Below are positions 1 through 10,952 of a DNA stretch of 64,000 nucleotides, in pieces. How positions within the stretch are numbered: the stretch's first letter is position 1; every line of letters begins with the position of its first letter. Below the pieces are notes generated by a model. It made no database searches and was not told the origin of the DNA. It worked only from the letters and a program-made list of their open reading frames with translations. This stretch comes from Procambarus clarkii (lineage: Eukaryota > Arthropoda > Malacostraca > Decapoda > Cambaridae), in the NCBI RefSeq assembly GCF_040958095.1, contig NC_091193.1:24973901-25037900 (forward strand), written 5' to 3'. Both the position numbers and the translations under genes were made by a program.

Positions 1-450
1 CACCTGAATTCTTCACAAGGATTTACAGTTTTTTATCGTTTTTTTGGCCATTTGAGCATAAAAGTTGTCATTATATATCTTGCCATGGGTCTCAAGAAAC
101 CCATTGGTAAGGTTCAACCTAAGAAAATAGCTGTGAGTAGAGGCAGTAGAGGATGTCCCTTCTTGATTAAGAAAATGTGTGAAGTATGGGAAGAACTGCA
201 GAGTTTTGTTGAAAAAACTCACCCAGATAAAGCTGTAGCAGGACGTTGCATTGACCTTTTAAATGATAATGTGATGTCCTACTACAGACAAGTGTTAAAA
301 TGTAGGGAAAAACAAGTGTCATTAGACAAATTCTTAGTAAAACAAGCAAGTCCTAGTGGTATGCAGGCAAAATGTGCCAGAGTGTGCATACAAGTGAAGT
401 CCTCACTGCCTGATGTGATAATGGAAGGGGACTCCCCTTCCAAACAGTAA
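1..450 (+). pseudogene. C-terminal fragment of a Tigger/jerky-like DDE transposase
   Basis: The frame is open from the first base of the window to the stop near 450. It encodes the tail of a transposase of the pogo/Tigger (CENP-B/jerky-related) group, whose full protein cuts and joins transposon ends in the nucleus. The recognisable part is the last third: a helix-rich stretch with NDNVMSYYRQVLK followed by REKQVSLDKFLVK, which I associate with the C-terminus of Tigger-like transposases in animals. The helix-turn-helix and DDE catalytic core are absent; they would lie beyond the left edge or be lost. The terminal inverted repeat expected downstream is present at about 672-718, which supports the assignment. 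The name rests on remembered family motifs, not a search. Confidence 0.6.
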
Positions 451-671
451 CTCCTCTCTTCCTCCCACCTCCTCACCATCTTCCATACGCCTACAGCATT
501 CAACAGCAAGGTAAGTAATAACTTGAACATAGTTTTGTAGGTTTATTTAGATGAATTAGGTATAAAAATTTAGTTTGATGTGGGGTTTTTGGGGTAGTCA
601 GGAACGGATTAATTCATTTCCCTTTATTTCTTATGGGGAAATTAGCTTCGGAATGCGAGTTTTCGGAATAC

Positions 672-718
672 GAGGCGTCTCCAGGAACCAATTAAACTCT
701 TAAACTGAGGTATGCCTG
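672..718 (+). repeat. 3' terminal inverted repeat of the Tigger-like element
   Basis: Read on the minus strand this begins CAGGCATACCTCAG, the CAGGCATACCTCG-like end typical of Tigger elements. It is followed directly by TA at 719-720, the expected Tc1/mariner-superfamily target dinucleotide. About 220 bases of 3' flank separate it from the transposase stop. The matching left end lies outside the window. Confidence 0.6.
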
Positions 719-730
719 TATATATATATA

Positions 731-1090
731 CAGTAGAACCTCGCTCGCCTCAAATGGCGAGCATTTTGGGTAACGATCGCCTAGAACACTGACAATTCGT
801 CTCGTATGGCGACCGCTCATTTGAATGACGACAAGACCACATGGCGAGATCGCACTGCTTCTCGCACATTCTCGGACGCCTCCGATGATGCAAATAAATT
901 ATGTTGTTTTTGTTTAAAGATGCCAATGATGCTGGGATATAAAGAGGTTACTGCTGAGATGTTGCAATGACTTTTTTGTAGAAAAAAAGAAATTAAATTT
1001 TTTGAAACACAGTACAACCTCGATTCAACATACTATATGGGACCGACCCCAGTTCGTTGGAGCGTTGGATTCGTTGCAAGAGGTGACCTT
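731..1090 (+). mobile_element. Two stacked 5' ends of Tigger-like DNA transposons
   Basis: CAGTAGAACCTCG starts at 731 and CAGTACAACCTCG at 1010. Both match the CAGTRNAACCTCG-type termini of pogo/Tigger elements and both face right. The first is preceded by a short TA run (719-730). The intervening ~280 bases hold no transposase frame, so these are internally deleted or nested fragments. Right-hand partners were not found. The arrangement suggests repeated insertion into neighbouring TA sites. Confidence 0.45.
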
Positions 1091-1221
1091 CAGGAGGCGT
1101 TTGCATCAGTGTCTTTATTTTTCTTGTAGACAATAAAAATGCATTATCATATTATATACTCTACCTATATATTATTACTCTACTAACAAATATTGTTACA
1201 TTTGTTATTTAATAACAATAT

Positions 1222-2590
1222 TTAAAATTTATCACTGTTAAACATCATGTTATTTTCTGCTGCCCAATCGAACACGTTGTTGATATCTGCTTGTAGTTTT
1301 TCAATGTCTTCCGCAGAGGTAATTTTCATGCTGATTTTCATGTCATCTGCAAAGGATGACACGAAGCTGTGACTTGTATTTTTGACTATATCTGATATGA
1401 GAATAAGGAAAAGCAGTGGTGCAAGGACTGTACCTTGAGGTACAGAGCTTTTAACTGCGCTTGGGCTCGATTTTATTTGATTGACTGTTACTCTTTGTGT
1501 TCTGTTCGACAGGAAATTGACTATCCAGCGTCCTACTTTACCAGTTATTCCCATTGACCTCATTTTGTGTGCTATCACCCCATGATCACATCTGTCGAAT
1601 GCCTTTGCAAAGTCTGTGTATACTACATCTGCATTTTGCTTTTCTTCCAAAGCTTCTGTGATTTTGTCATAGTGGTTAAGTAACTGTGACAGACAGGATC
1701 TTCCTGCTCTAAATCCATGTTGTCCTGGGTTGTGTAGTTCATTATTTTCCATAAAACTAGAAAATTGAGTCCTAATCACTCTTTCAAAAACTTTTATTAT
1801 GTGAGATGTTAGTGCAACTGGTCTATAATTTTTTGCCAAGGCCTTACTACCCCCCTTGTGCAGCGGAGCTTTACCTGCTGATTTAAGTGCAGCTGGTATC
1901 TCCCCTGTATCCAGGCTCTTTCTCCATATTATGCTGAGCGCTTACGCTACTGGTACTTTACATTTCATAATGAATACAGTATTGAATTCCATGAGTCTGG
2001 CCCAGGAGCTGAGTGCATGGGCATATTGTCAATTTCTCTTTCAAAGTCTTCCGAGTTTGTGTTAATATCTGTTATATTATCTGTAGCTTGAATGTCATTC
2101 ATAAAGAAGCTGTCTGGATCATCAACTTTCATGTTGTTTATTGGCGTGCTAAACATAGCCTCATACTGGCCTCTTAGAATTTCACTAATTTCTTTGTTGT
2201 CCTCTGTGTATGTACCTTTAGTTGTAATTAAAGGTCCAATACTGGTGGAGGTTTTTGATTTTGATTTTGCGTTGGTGAAAAAATATTTCGGATTTTTCCT
2301 TATCTCTTGTATAACTTTTTGTTCCAATTTCATTTTTTCAGACTCATATCATCGCTTCAACGTTTGTTCTATTTCTTTGATTTAGGTTTATTTTCCTTTC
2401 TTGTGATAGTCATGTCTGCCTAAGCATTTCAGTTATTTTTTTCTTCTCATGTACAGTCGCCTTCGTTCTCTTTCTAGAGTGGTCCTCTTTCTGACCCTCT
2501 TCACGGGCACGTGCTTCAAGCAGACCTTGTATGCTTCAGCCGTCAGTTGAGCTATTCCCTGTGTGGGAGTTTTGTTGCCTTAGATTGTTT
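1222..2590 (-). pseudogene. Decayed LINE reverse transcriptase (LINE-D)
   Basis: This is a minus-strand non-LTR retrotransposon remnant. The upstream piece (about 2333 down to 1965) encodes the pre-RT linker with KNPKYFF and HSAPGPDSW. After a frame break near 1840-1965, the second piece (1839-1222) carries the RT core: NYRPVALTSHIIKVFE, HGFRAGRSC, DFAKAFD, VPQGTVLAPLLF and the catalytic FADDMK. The frame stops after the RT core, so thumb and C-terminus are missing. Linker-like coding can be followed with stops back to about 2590, where similarity ends. Sequence is clearly divergent from LINE-A, -B and -C in this window. It probably belongs to the Jockey/CR1 assemblage; the clade is not resolved by eye. 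Confidence 0.75.
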
Positions 2591-3411
2591 CCCATTGAAT
2601 GTTTGTATTGCTAGGTACAGTATCTTAGGTATCCTGTATCCTAGGTACAGTATACAGATTTTAGAGTAGGGCATAGCGGATTTTGTTTAATACATTATCT
2701 TGTTAAATGTTGCTTGCTATTTCAGTTTATATCGAAATAGTTTTTAGTCTTTATCTCAAGCACATACCTCTTGAGCCGAATTGCCTTCAATATTTCATGA
2801 GATTTTCTAAGTGACTAAAATAAGTTCAGGTAGTATAATTATCAGAAGGAGCAATAATAAATATTTCATAGCTAATTTGGTAATTATCAAAAGATTAAAA
2901 AATCACTTGGGTTATATGTCCTGGACTCGTCTCATCATGGGTATGAACAATTAATCAGCATAATTAATTACCATAATTGAGGAGTGGTAGCAGCAGTAAA
3001 CATCAATCAGTGATTATATATAATTATCCTTCAGTACAGTACTAAGTATCCAAGTTACATTATGTACGGGTTGGTTGAAGCTCACATTCACATGAGACAA
3101 GCTGTAGGTTTTCCACTGCAAAATTGGGTGGTAGATTGTCCCATGTTGCACAGAGTCAATGTTCAGTTTAATTATTAAAGTGAATAGTTGTGAAGGTAAG
3201 ACGAACCTCAATGTAAATGATAATAGCATTGTTGACCAGAGTAGGGAAGTACTAATCGTAGCAGAGGTATTGACCAAGGAAAGTTACTGTAGTGACATGG
3301 TGATTCATTACATGGTAAAGTCATAAAGACCAAGAAATTTACAGACTTTATTCATGAATTGTTATATCAGATTTAAGATAAGGCCTAATATACTGAACCA
3401 AAGTTACTAAC
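2591..3411. other. Unassigned AT-rich sequence
   Basis: About 820 bases with no convincing coding frame, RNA gene or tandem array. A short irregular direct repeat (ATCCTAGGTACAGTAT-like) sits near 2620-2660. If the exon at 3412-3552 is real, part of this is its downstream intron. Confidence 0.3.
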
Positions 3412-3552
3412 TTGTTTGTCATGCCAGTGATATGGAAGTGGCACTGGGTCATGTGAGTGAGAGGGAGGGGGGTGTGGGTGAGCTCCTGGGAGAGGAGCCT
3501 GAGCCCCACGACGGGTTGCACTGCCGCCAGATTGTGCCATCATCACAACCGT
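3412..3552 (-). CDS. Possible internal coding exon, minus strand
   Basis: On the minus strand a T-rich tract ending TTAATTTACAG (acceptor, 3553 upward) precedes a 141-base block. The block ends CAA|GTTAGT (donor at 3411). The length is exactly 47 codons and the frame is open throughout. The peptide is Gly/Ala then Pro/His-rich, with AQSGGSATRRG, HPHPPPSHSHD and VPLPYHWHDK. GC content rises sharply against AT-rich flanks. No neighbouring exon could be matched and I do not recognise the protein. Such low-complexity segments also arise by chance, so this is a candidate only. Confidence 0.3.
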
Positions 3553-3885
3553 CTGTAAATTAAAAACATACAGTAAATAAGGAATGTGCATACGTTTTAA
3601 TATACTGTAAAGTGTCTTTCACTAACAAACTGCCTATCAGAAGACCACAAGCACAGGTTATCACACAAACAACATAATGAAATATGTCCGTAAACTTTAT
3701 CCTGAAGTCACTCTCACTTTCATCTTGCCAAAGATTAGTAACTGCCAAAGAAATTATCAAATACCTATTACCTAGCCTAATGCAACCTCATATACCAAAC
3801 ATTAGTATGTGTAACACCTGTCCATACAATTGTCCCTCACTCTTATGTTCAATTTTTTATGTACACATTCTTTTGCATAATGCTT

Positions 3886-3931
3886 ATTATTATTATTATT
3901 ATTATTATTAATATTATTATTATTATTATAA
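3886..3931. repeat. (ATT)n microsatellite
   Basis: About fifteen ATT/TTA triplets with one interruption, just left of the 24-bp array. Confidence 0.9.
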
Positions 3932-3959
3932 CTTGTAACATATGAACAGAGGAAAGTGC

Positions 3960-6900
3960 ACCTTAGCTAACCTGACCTGTTGCATGGTACCTAACACGAC
4001 CTGTAGCATTGTACCTAACCTGACCTGTTACATGGTACCTAACATGACCTGTAGCATGGTACCTAACACGACCTGTAGCATGGTACCTAACATGACCTGT
4101 AGCATGGTACCTAACATGACCTGTAGCATGGTACCTAACCTGACCTGTTACATGGTACCTAACTTGACCTGTTGCATGGTACCTAACATGACCTATAGCA
4201 TGGTACCTATCATGAACTGCAGCACAGTACCTAACATGACCTGTAGCACGGTACCTAACATGACCTGTAACACGATACCTAACATGACCTGTAACACGGT
4301 ACCTATCATGACCTATAGCACGGTACAGGTGTACCTAACATGACCTGTAGCATGGTACCTAACATGCCCCGTAGCATGGTACCTAACATGACCCATAGCA
4401 CGGTACCTAACATGACACATCACAGTACACAACATGACCTGTAGGACGGTACCTAACATGACCTGTAGCATGGTACCTAACATGACCTGTAGCACAGTAC
4501 TTACCATGCCTCATAGCATGGTACCTAACATGCCCTGTAGCACGGTACCAAACATGACCTGTAGCACGATACCTAACATGACCTGTACCACGGTACCTAA
4601 CATGACCTGTAATACGGTACCTATGCCCCGTAGCACAGTACCTAATATGACCTGTAGCACGGTACCTAACATGACCCGTAGCATGGTACATAACATGCCC
4701 CGTAGCATGGTACCTAACATGACCTGTAGCACGGTACCTAACATGACCTGTAGCATGGTACCTAACATGACCTGTAGCATGGTGCCTAACATGACCTGTA
4801 GCATGGTATCTAACGTGACCTGTAGCATGGTACCTAACATGACCTGTAGCATGGTACCTAACATGACCTGTAGCATGGTACCTAACATGACCTGTAGCAC
4901 GGTACCTAACATGACCTGTAGCATGGTACCTAACATGACCAGTAGCATGGTATCTAACATGACCCGCAGTATGGTACCTAACATGACCTGTAGCACGGTA
5001 CCTAACATGACCTGTAGCATGGTACCTAACATGAACTGAAGCATGGTACCTAACATGACCTGTGGCACGGTCCCTAACATAACCTGTAGCATGGTACCTA
5101 TCATGACCTGCAGTATAGTACCTAACATGATCTGTAGCATGGTACCTAACATGAAATGCAGTATGGAACCTAACATGACGTGTAGCATGGTACCTAACAT
5201 GAACTGTAGCATGGTACCTAACATGACCTGTAGCATGGTACCTAACATGACCTGTAGAATGGTACCTAACATGAAATGCAGTATGGAACCTAACATGACC
5301 TGTAGCATACTACCTAACATGACTTGAAGCATGGCACCTAACATGACCTGTAGCATGGTACCTAACATGACCTGCAGCATGGTACCTAACATGACCTGTA
5401 GCATGGTACCTAACATGACCTGTAGCATGGTACCTAACATGACCTGTAGCACAGTACCTAACATGACCTGTAGCATGGTATCTAACATGACCAGTAGCAC
5501 GATACCTAACATGACCTGTAGCATGGTACCTAACATGACCTGCAGCATGGTACCTAACATGACCTGTAGCATGGTACCTAACATGAACTGAAGCATGGTA
5601 CCTAACATGACCTGTAGCACGGTACCTAGCATGACCTGTAGCATGGTACCTATCATGACCTGCAGTATAGTACCTAACATGATCTGTAGCATGGTACCTA
5701 ACATGAAATGCAGTATGGAACCTAACATGACGTGAAGCATGGTACCTAACATGAACTGTAGCATGGTACCTAACATGACCCGTAGCATGGTACCTAACAT
5801 GACCTGTAGAATGGTACCTAACATGAAATGCAGTATGGAACCTAACATGACCTGTAGCATAGTACCTAACATGACTTGAAGCATGGCACCTAACATGACC
5901 TGTAGCATGGTACCTAACATGACCTGCAGCATGGTACCTAACATGACCTGTAGCATGGTACCTAACATGACCTGTAGCACGGTACCTAACATGACCTGTA
6001 GCACGGTACCTAACATGACCTGTAGCATGGTATCTAACATGACCAGTAGCACGATACCTAACATGACCTGTAGCATGGTACCTAACATGACTTGAAGCAT
6101 GGCACCTAACATGACCTGTAGCATGGTACCTAACATGACCTGTAGCATGGTACCTAACATGACCAGTAGCACAGTACCTAACATGACCTGTAGCATGGTA
6201 CCTAACATGACCTGTAGCATGGTACCTAACATGACCTGTAGCAAGGTACCTAACATGACCTGTAGCACGGTACCTAACATGACCTGTAGCATGGTATCTA
6301 ACATGACCAGTAGCATGATACCTAACATGACCTGTAGCATGGTACCTAACATGACCTGCAGCATGGTACCTAACATGACCTGTAGCATGGTACCTAACAT
6401 GACTTGAAGCATGGCACCTAACATGACCTGTAGCATGGTACCTAACATGACCTGTAGCATGGTACCTAACATGACCAGTAGCACAGTACCTAACATGACC
6501 TGTAGCATGGTACCTAACATGACCTGTAGCATGGTACCTAACATGACCTGTAGCATGGTACCTAACATGACCTGTAGCATGGTACCTAACATGACCTGTA
6601 GCATGGTACCTAACATGAACTGAAGCATGGTACCTAACATGACCTGTGGCATGGTACCTAACATGACCTGTAGCATGGTACCTAACATGACCTGTAGCAT
6701 GGTACCTAACATGACCTGTAGCATGGTACCTAACATGACCTGTAGCATGGTACCTAACATGACCTGCAGCATGGTACCTAACAAGACCTGCAGTATGGTA
6801 CCTAACATGACCTGTAGTATGGTACCTAACATGACCCACTGTATGGTACCTAACATGACCTGTAGCACGGTACCTAACATGACCTGAAGCATGGTACCTA

Positions 6901-8313
6901 ACATGACCTGAAGCATGGTACCAAACATGACCTGTAGCACGGTACCTAACATGACCTGTAGCACGGTACCTAACATGACCCATAGCATGGTACTTAATAT
7001 GCCCCGTAGCACAGTACCTAACATGATCTGAAGCATGGTACCTAACATGACCTGTAACATGGTACCTAACATGACCTGAAGCATGGTGCCTAACATGACC
7101 TGCAGTATGGTACCTAACATGACCTGCAGCATGGTACCTAACATGACTTGTAGCATGGTACCTAACATGACCTGTAGTATGGTACCTAACATGACCTGTA
7201 GCATGGTACCTAACATGACGTGTAGCATGGCACCTAATGTGACCTGTAGTATGGTACTTAACATGACCTGTAGCATGGTACCTAACTTGACCTGTAGAAT
7301 GGTACCCAACATGACCCACAATATGGTACCTAACGTGACCTGCAGTATGGTACTTAACGTGACCTGCAGTATGGTACCTGACGTGACCTGCAGTATGGTA
7401 CCTAACATGACCTGTAGCATGGTACCTAACATGACCTGTAGTATGGTACCTAACATGACCTGTAGCATGGTACCTAACTTGACCTGTAGAATGGTACCCA
7501 ACATGACCCACAATATGGTACCTAACGTGACCTGCAGTATGGTACCTAACGTGACCTGCAGTATGGTACTTAATGTGACCTGCAGTATGGTACCTAACGT
7601 GACCTGCAGTATGGTACCTAACATGACCTGCAGTATGGTACCTAACGTGACCTGCAATATGGTACCTAACATGACTCGCAGTATGGTACCTAACATGACC
7701 TGCAGTATGGTACCTAACGTGACCTGCAGTATGGTACTTAACGTGACCTGCAGTATGGTACTTAACGTGACCTGCAGTATGGTACCTAACGTGACCTGCA
7801 GTATGGTACCTAACGTGACCTGCAGTATGGTACTTAACGTGACCTGCAGTATGGTACTTAACGTGACCTGCAGTATGGTACTTAACGTGACCTGCAGTAT
7901 GGTACCTAACGTGACCTGCAGTATGGTACTTAACGTGACCTGCAGTATGGTACCTAACGTGACCTGCAGTATGGTACCTAACGTGACCTGCAGTATGGTA
8001 CCTAACGTGACCTGCAGTATGGTACTTAACGTGACCTGCAGTATGGTACCTAACGTGACCTGCAGTATGGTACCTAACGTGACCTGCAGTATGGTACCTA
8101 ACGTGACCTGCAGTATGGTACTTAACGTGACCTGCAGTATGGTACCTAACATGACCTGCAGTATGGTACCTAACGTGACCTGCAGTATGGTACCTAACAT
8201 GACCTGCAGTATGGTACCTAACATGACCTGCAGCATGGTACCTAACATGACCTGCAGTATGGTACCTAACATGACCTGCAGTATGGTACCTAACGTGACC
8301 TGCAGCATGGTAT
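3960..8313. repeat. 24-bp minisatellite array (~180 copies)
   Basis: The unit is 24 bases built from ACCTGTAGCATGGTACC plus TAACATG, with a KpnI-type GGTACC palindrome in almost every copy. Since 24 is a multiple of three, both strands stay open for long distances: MVPNMTCS repeats on plus, and on minus a frame of nearly 1,300 codons. These frames have no start context, no non-repeat domain and equally open alternatives, so I do not call genes. Variants are zoned. Left copies carry TGTAGCATGG, and from about 7,290 rightward most carry TGCAGTATGG with GTG for ATG. Marked variants recur at fixed spacings (552, 216 and 312 bases, all multiples of 24), showing block duplication. Irregular units occur near 4320, 4420 and 4610. 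Confidence 0.97.
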
Positions 8314-9350
8314 ATAAGATCTCTGACTTTTCATTTCCTTCGGCATTATATCTTCTGCTCTTCTCACCCATTTCCCTCCTACTCAACCTCACTGCCTGTT
8401 TTTTGTTATCTTATTCTCTCCTTCCTCCGCCCCATCTTACATGACCTGTAAGATGGGGCATCTCCTGCCTCCTCTCCTTTTAATCATCAAATGATGCCTA
8501 TTACATTACAGTATTATCCAATGCTTTTTTAACTTTTTATGATCACAAAATAGTTTACCAATTCATTTTCATTACAGTACTTCATTATTCATAATTTATG
8601 TATATCAATTTCATTCATTATTCATGACACGTTCAGTGCAAAAATATTATAATTGCTGTCCAAGACTTGTCACTTTAAGAGTCTTGCTTTTACCTCAAAA
8701 TGCTAAATAGTTATCAAATTAACAAATTCTTGCAATGACATCTTTGAAAACTCATTATTTAGTCTAAACAAAATAATCTATAAGGAATACAAATATATAA
8801 TTTACAAAGGGAACCTCTACAGCACATATAATTAGCAGGAAATATAAACAAACAGCCTTCAATTAAGGTGTGAACTAGGAAGACAAATATAAACACTGCT
8901 TAATCTGATCATTGACCCTCATCTTAGGCTTGTCTTGGCTTGTCCTGCTGCAGGTGACAAAGCACCTGGGCTGTGCCACACCCCTCAGGAGGGGGCAGGT
9001 GTAGGCACAGAGGGGCAGGTGTGCGTACAGGAGGTCCAGGGGGCGTGAGGTGAGCAGCTCAGGTGATGCTCGCACATTTTGGGAGGTGGGAGACCTCTCA
9101 GAATGACTGATCAACTCCCCAGCCTCTCCCATGCCTCACATCCTCCCGCAAACCAGAAAATTCCTCACTGCCGACTACTAGGCGGCCTTGTCTGCCACCA
9201 GACCGGTGGAGCAGCTAGAGTGTGCGGCAAGAGGTGGTGTAGAGGCGACATAACTCACTAGGTATGCGGGCCGTCATCACATCTTGGAGTGGGCAATGTT
9301 GACAACACCCGCCGCTGCCACCTGGCGGCCGGGGCCGCAACCCACCACGC
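8314..9350. other. Unique sequence between arrays
   Basis: The left part (8314-8870) is AT-rich with no frame. The right part (8880-9350) is GC-rich with modest open frames on both strands (about 85 and 60 codons) but no recognisable domain. A splice-acceptor-like CTGCAG lies near 8950. It could be a host exon or regulatory region, but nothing decides this. Confidence 0.3.
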
Positions 9351-10636
9351 CAACACCGGCCCCAACACTCCCTACACCTGTAAGGACCACGCCAACACCG
9401 GCCCCAACACTCCCTACACCTGTAAGGACCACGCCAACACCGGCCCCAACACTCCCTACACCTGTAAGGACCACGCCAACACCGGCCCCAACACTCCCTA
9501 CACCTGTAAGGACCACGCCAACACCGGCCCCAACACTCCCTACACCTGTAAGGACCACGCCAACACCGGCCCCAACACTCCCTACACCTGTAAGCACCAC
9601 GCCAACACCGGCCCCAACACTCCCTACACCTGTAAGCACCACGCCAACACCGGCCCCAACACTCCCTACACCTGTAAGGACCACGCCAATACCGGCCCCA
9701 ACACTGCCTACACCAGTAAGGACCACGCCAACACCGGCCCCAACACTCCCTACACCTGTAAGGACTACGCCAACACCGGCCCCAACACTCCCTACACCTG
9801 TAAGCACCACGCCAACACCGGCCCCAACACTCCCTACACCTGTAAGGACCACGCCAATACCGGCCCCAACACTGCCTACACCAGTAAGGACCACGCCAAC
9901 ACCGGCCCCAACACTGCCTACACCAGTAAGGACCACGCCAACACCGGCCCCCAACACTCCCTACACCAGTAAGCACCACGCCAACACTGGCCCCAACACT
10001 CCCTACACCAGTAAGCACCACGCCAACACCGGCCCCAACACTGCCTACACCAGTAAGGACCACGCCAGCACCGGCCCCAACACTGCCTACACCAGTAAGG
10101 ACCACGCCAGCACCGGCCCCAACACTCCCTACACCAGTAAGCACCCTGCCAACACCGGCCCCAACACTCCCTACACCAGTAAGGACCACGCCAACACCGG
10201 CCCCAACACTCCCTACACCAGTAAGCACCCTGCCAACACCGGCCCCAACACTCCCTACACCAGTAAGGACCACGCCAACACTGGCCCCAACACTCCCTAC
10301 ACCTGTAAGGACCACGCCTCTCCTATACCCCCACACGGCTCCACTTTCCTCCATATACACCTCTCGCCTTTCCCACGATCGTCGTTGCCCCTTAATCACC
10401 AACAACACTTCTCACCTTCCCCACAATTGCGTTCCCACTTAATCACCAACAACACTTCTCACCTTCCCCACAATTGCGTTCCCACTACACTCAGCCTTTC
10501 ACCCCCGAACTTTCAACTTCACCCCCTTCAACTCAGACTATATCATCATGGCAAGTGGAGGGAACCTTCGACAAGCCGCCGGCTTCCTGTCCTCCTCGAC
10601 GCCACTAGGGTTAGTGGCCCTCAAGTAGTAAATCAG
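9284..10636 (+). CDS. Possible Pro/Thr-rich repeat-containing exon
   Basis: One plus frame runs from an ATG at 9284 through the whole 42-bp array and past it. It reaches AATCAG|GTAAAT, a plausible splice donor at 10637. Translated, it is a mucin-like TPTPAPTLPTPVRT repeat followed by a Ser/His/Pro-rich tail. The array is phase-compatible in this frame across its full length, including the inserted C. Against it: other frames of the array are also open, near-identity extends to silent positions, and there is no signal peptide at the start. An alternative short frame with ATG near 10548 (MASGGNLRQAAGFLSSS) ends before the donor. Low confidence. Confidence 0.15.
9351..10318. repeat. 42-bp minisatellite array (23 copies)
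   Basis: The unit is 42 bases (14 codons) containing AACACCGGCCCCAACACTCC and TAAGGACCACGCC. There are about 23 copies with few differences: CCTGT versus CCAGT, AAGGACC versus AAGCACC, CTCCCT versus CTGCCT. The CCTGT form dominates on the left and CCAGT on the right. One inserted C near 9950 shifts the frame. Plus frames read NTGPNTPYTCKDHA or PTPAPTLPTPVRTT; minus reads GVGSVGAGVGVVLT. Three or more frames are open, so coding cannot be inferred from length. Confidence 0.95.
10391..10484. repeat. 47-bp direct duplication
   Basis: A 47-base segment beginning CTTAATCACCAACAACACTT is repeated twice in immediate succession with essentially no differences. Confidence 0.85.
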
Positions 10637-10796
10637 GTAAATTTCTTCCCCTATACTCTCCTTCTTAAGCATGGGGGAGGTCCTCCCTGCTAAGCCTCGT
10701 TATAATATTTGTTTTAAGAGTGTATTGGGAGTCGACACACTCTTGCACTTTTTACCCTTCAAATACACTTTTACTTCCGTGCACTCGCTTAGCTAG

Positions 10797-10915
10797 TTTA
10801 GTCCATTATTGTGCACCCAATACCCATCCTGTAAGTGATAGTGGGAAAGGCTACAGAGGCAAGTAATGGAACTTAACCCCAGTATTGGTTTAGCTAAGTA
10901 AGATACAGCATTGTA
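10797..10915 (+). repeat. Interspersed repeat family R1, copy 1
   Basis: This segment contains ATTATTGTGCACCCAATACC, GGGAAAGGCTACAGAGGCAA and a right end GGTTTAGCTAAGTAAG. The same blocks occur at 48558-48668 (plus) and about 13320-13415 (minus). No coding frame is present. It resembles a short non-autonomous element; ends and class are undefined. Confidence 0.6.
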
Positions 10916-10952
10916 TAGTTAGCTTTTGTTAATATATTTCATAAGTTTACAT

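Noticed and set aside
4511-8392. A ~1,290-codon minus-strand open frame in the 24-bp array
   Set aside because: It is a stop-free 24-base repeat read through; other frames and the opposite strand are equally open and no non-repeat domain is attached.
8875-9261. Short opposed ORFs in the GC-rich spacer
   Set aside because: No domain, no convincing splice sites at both ends, no codon bias visible by eye.
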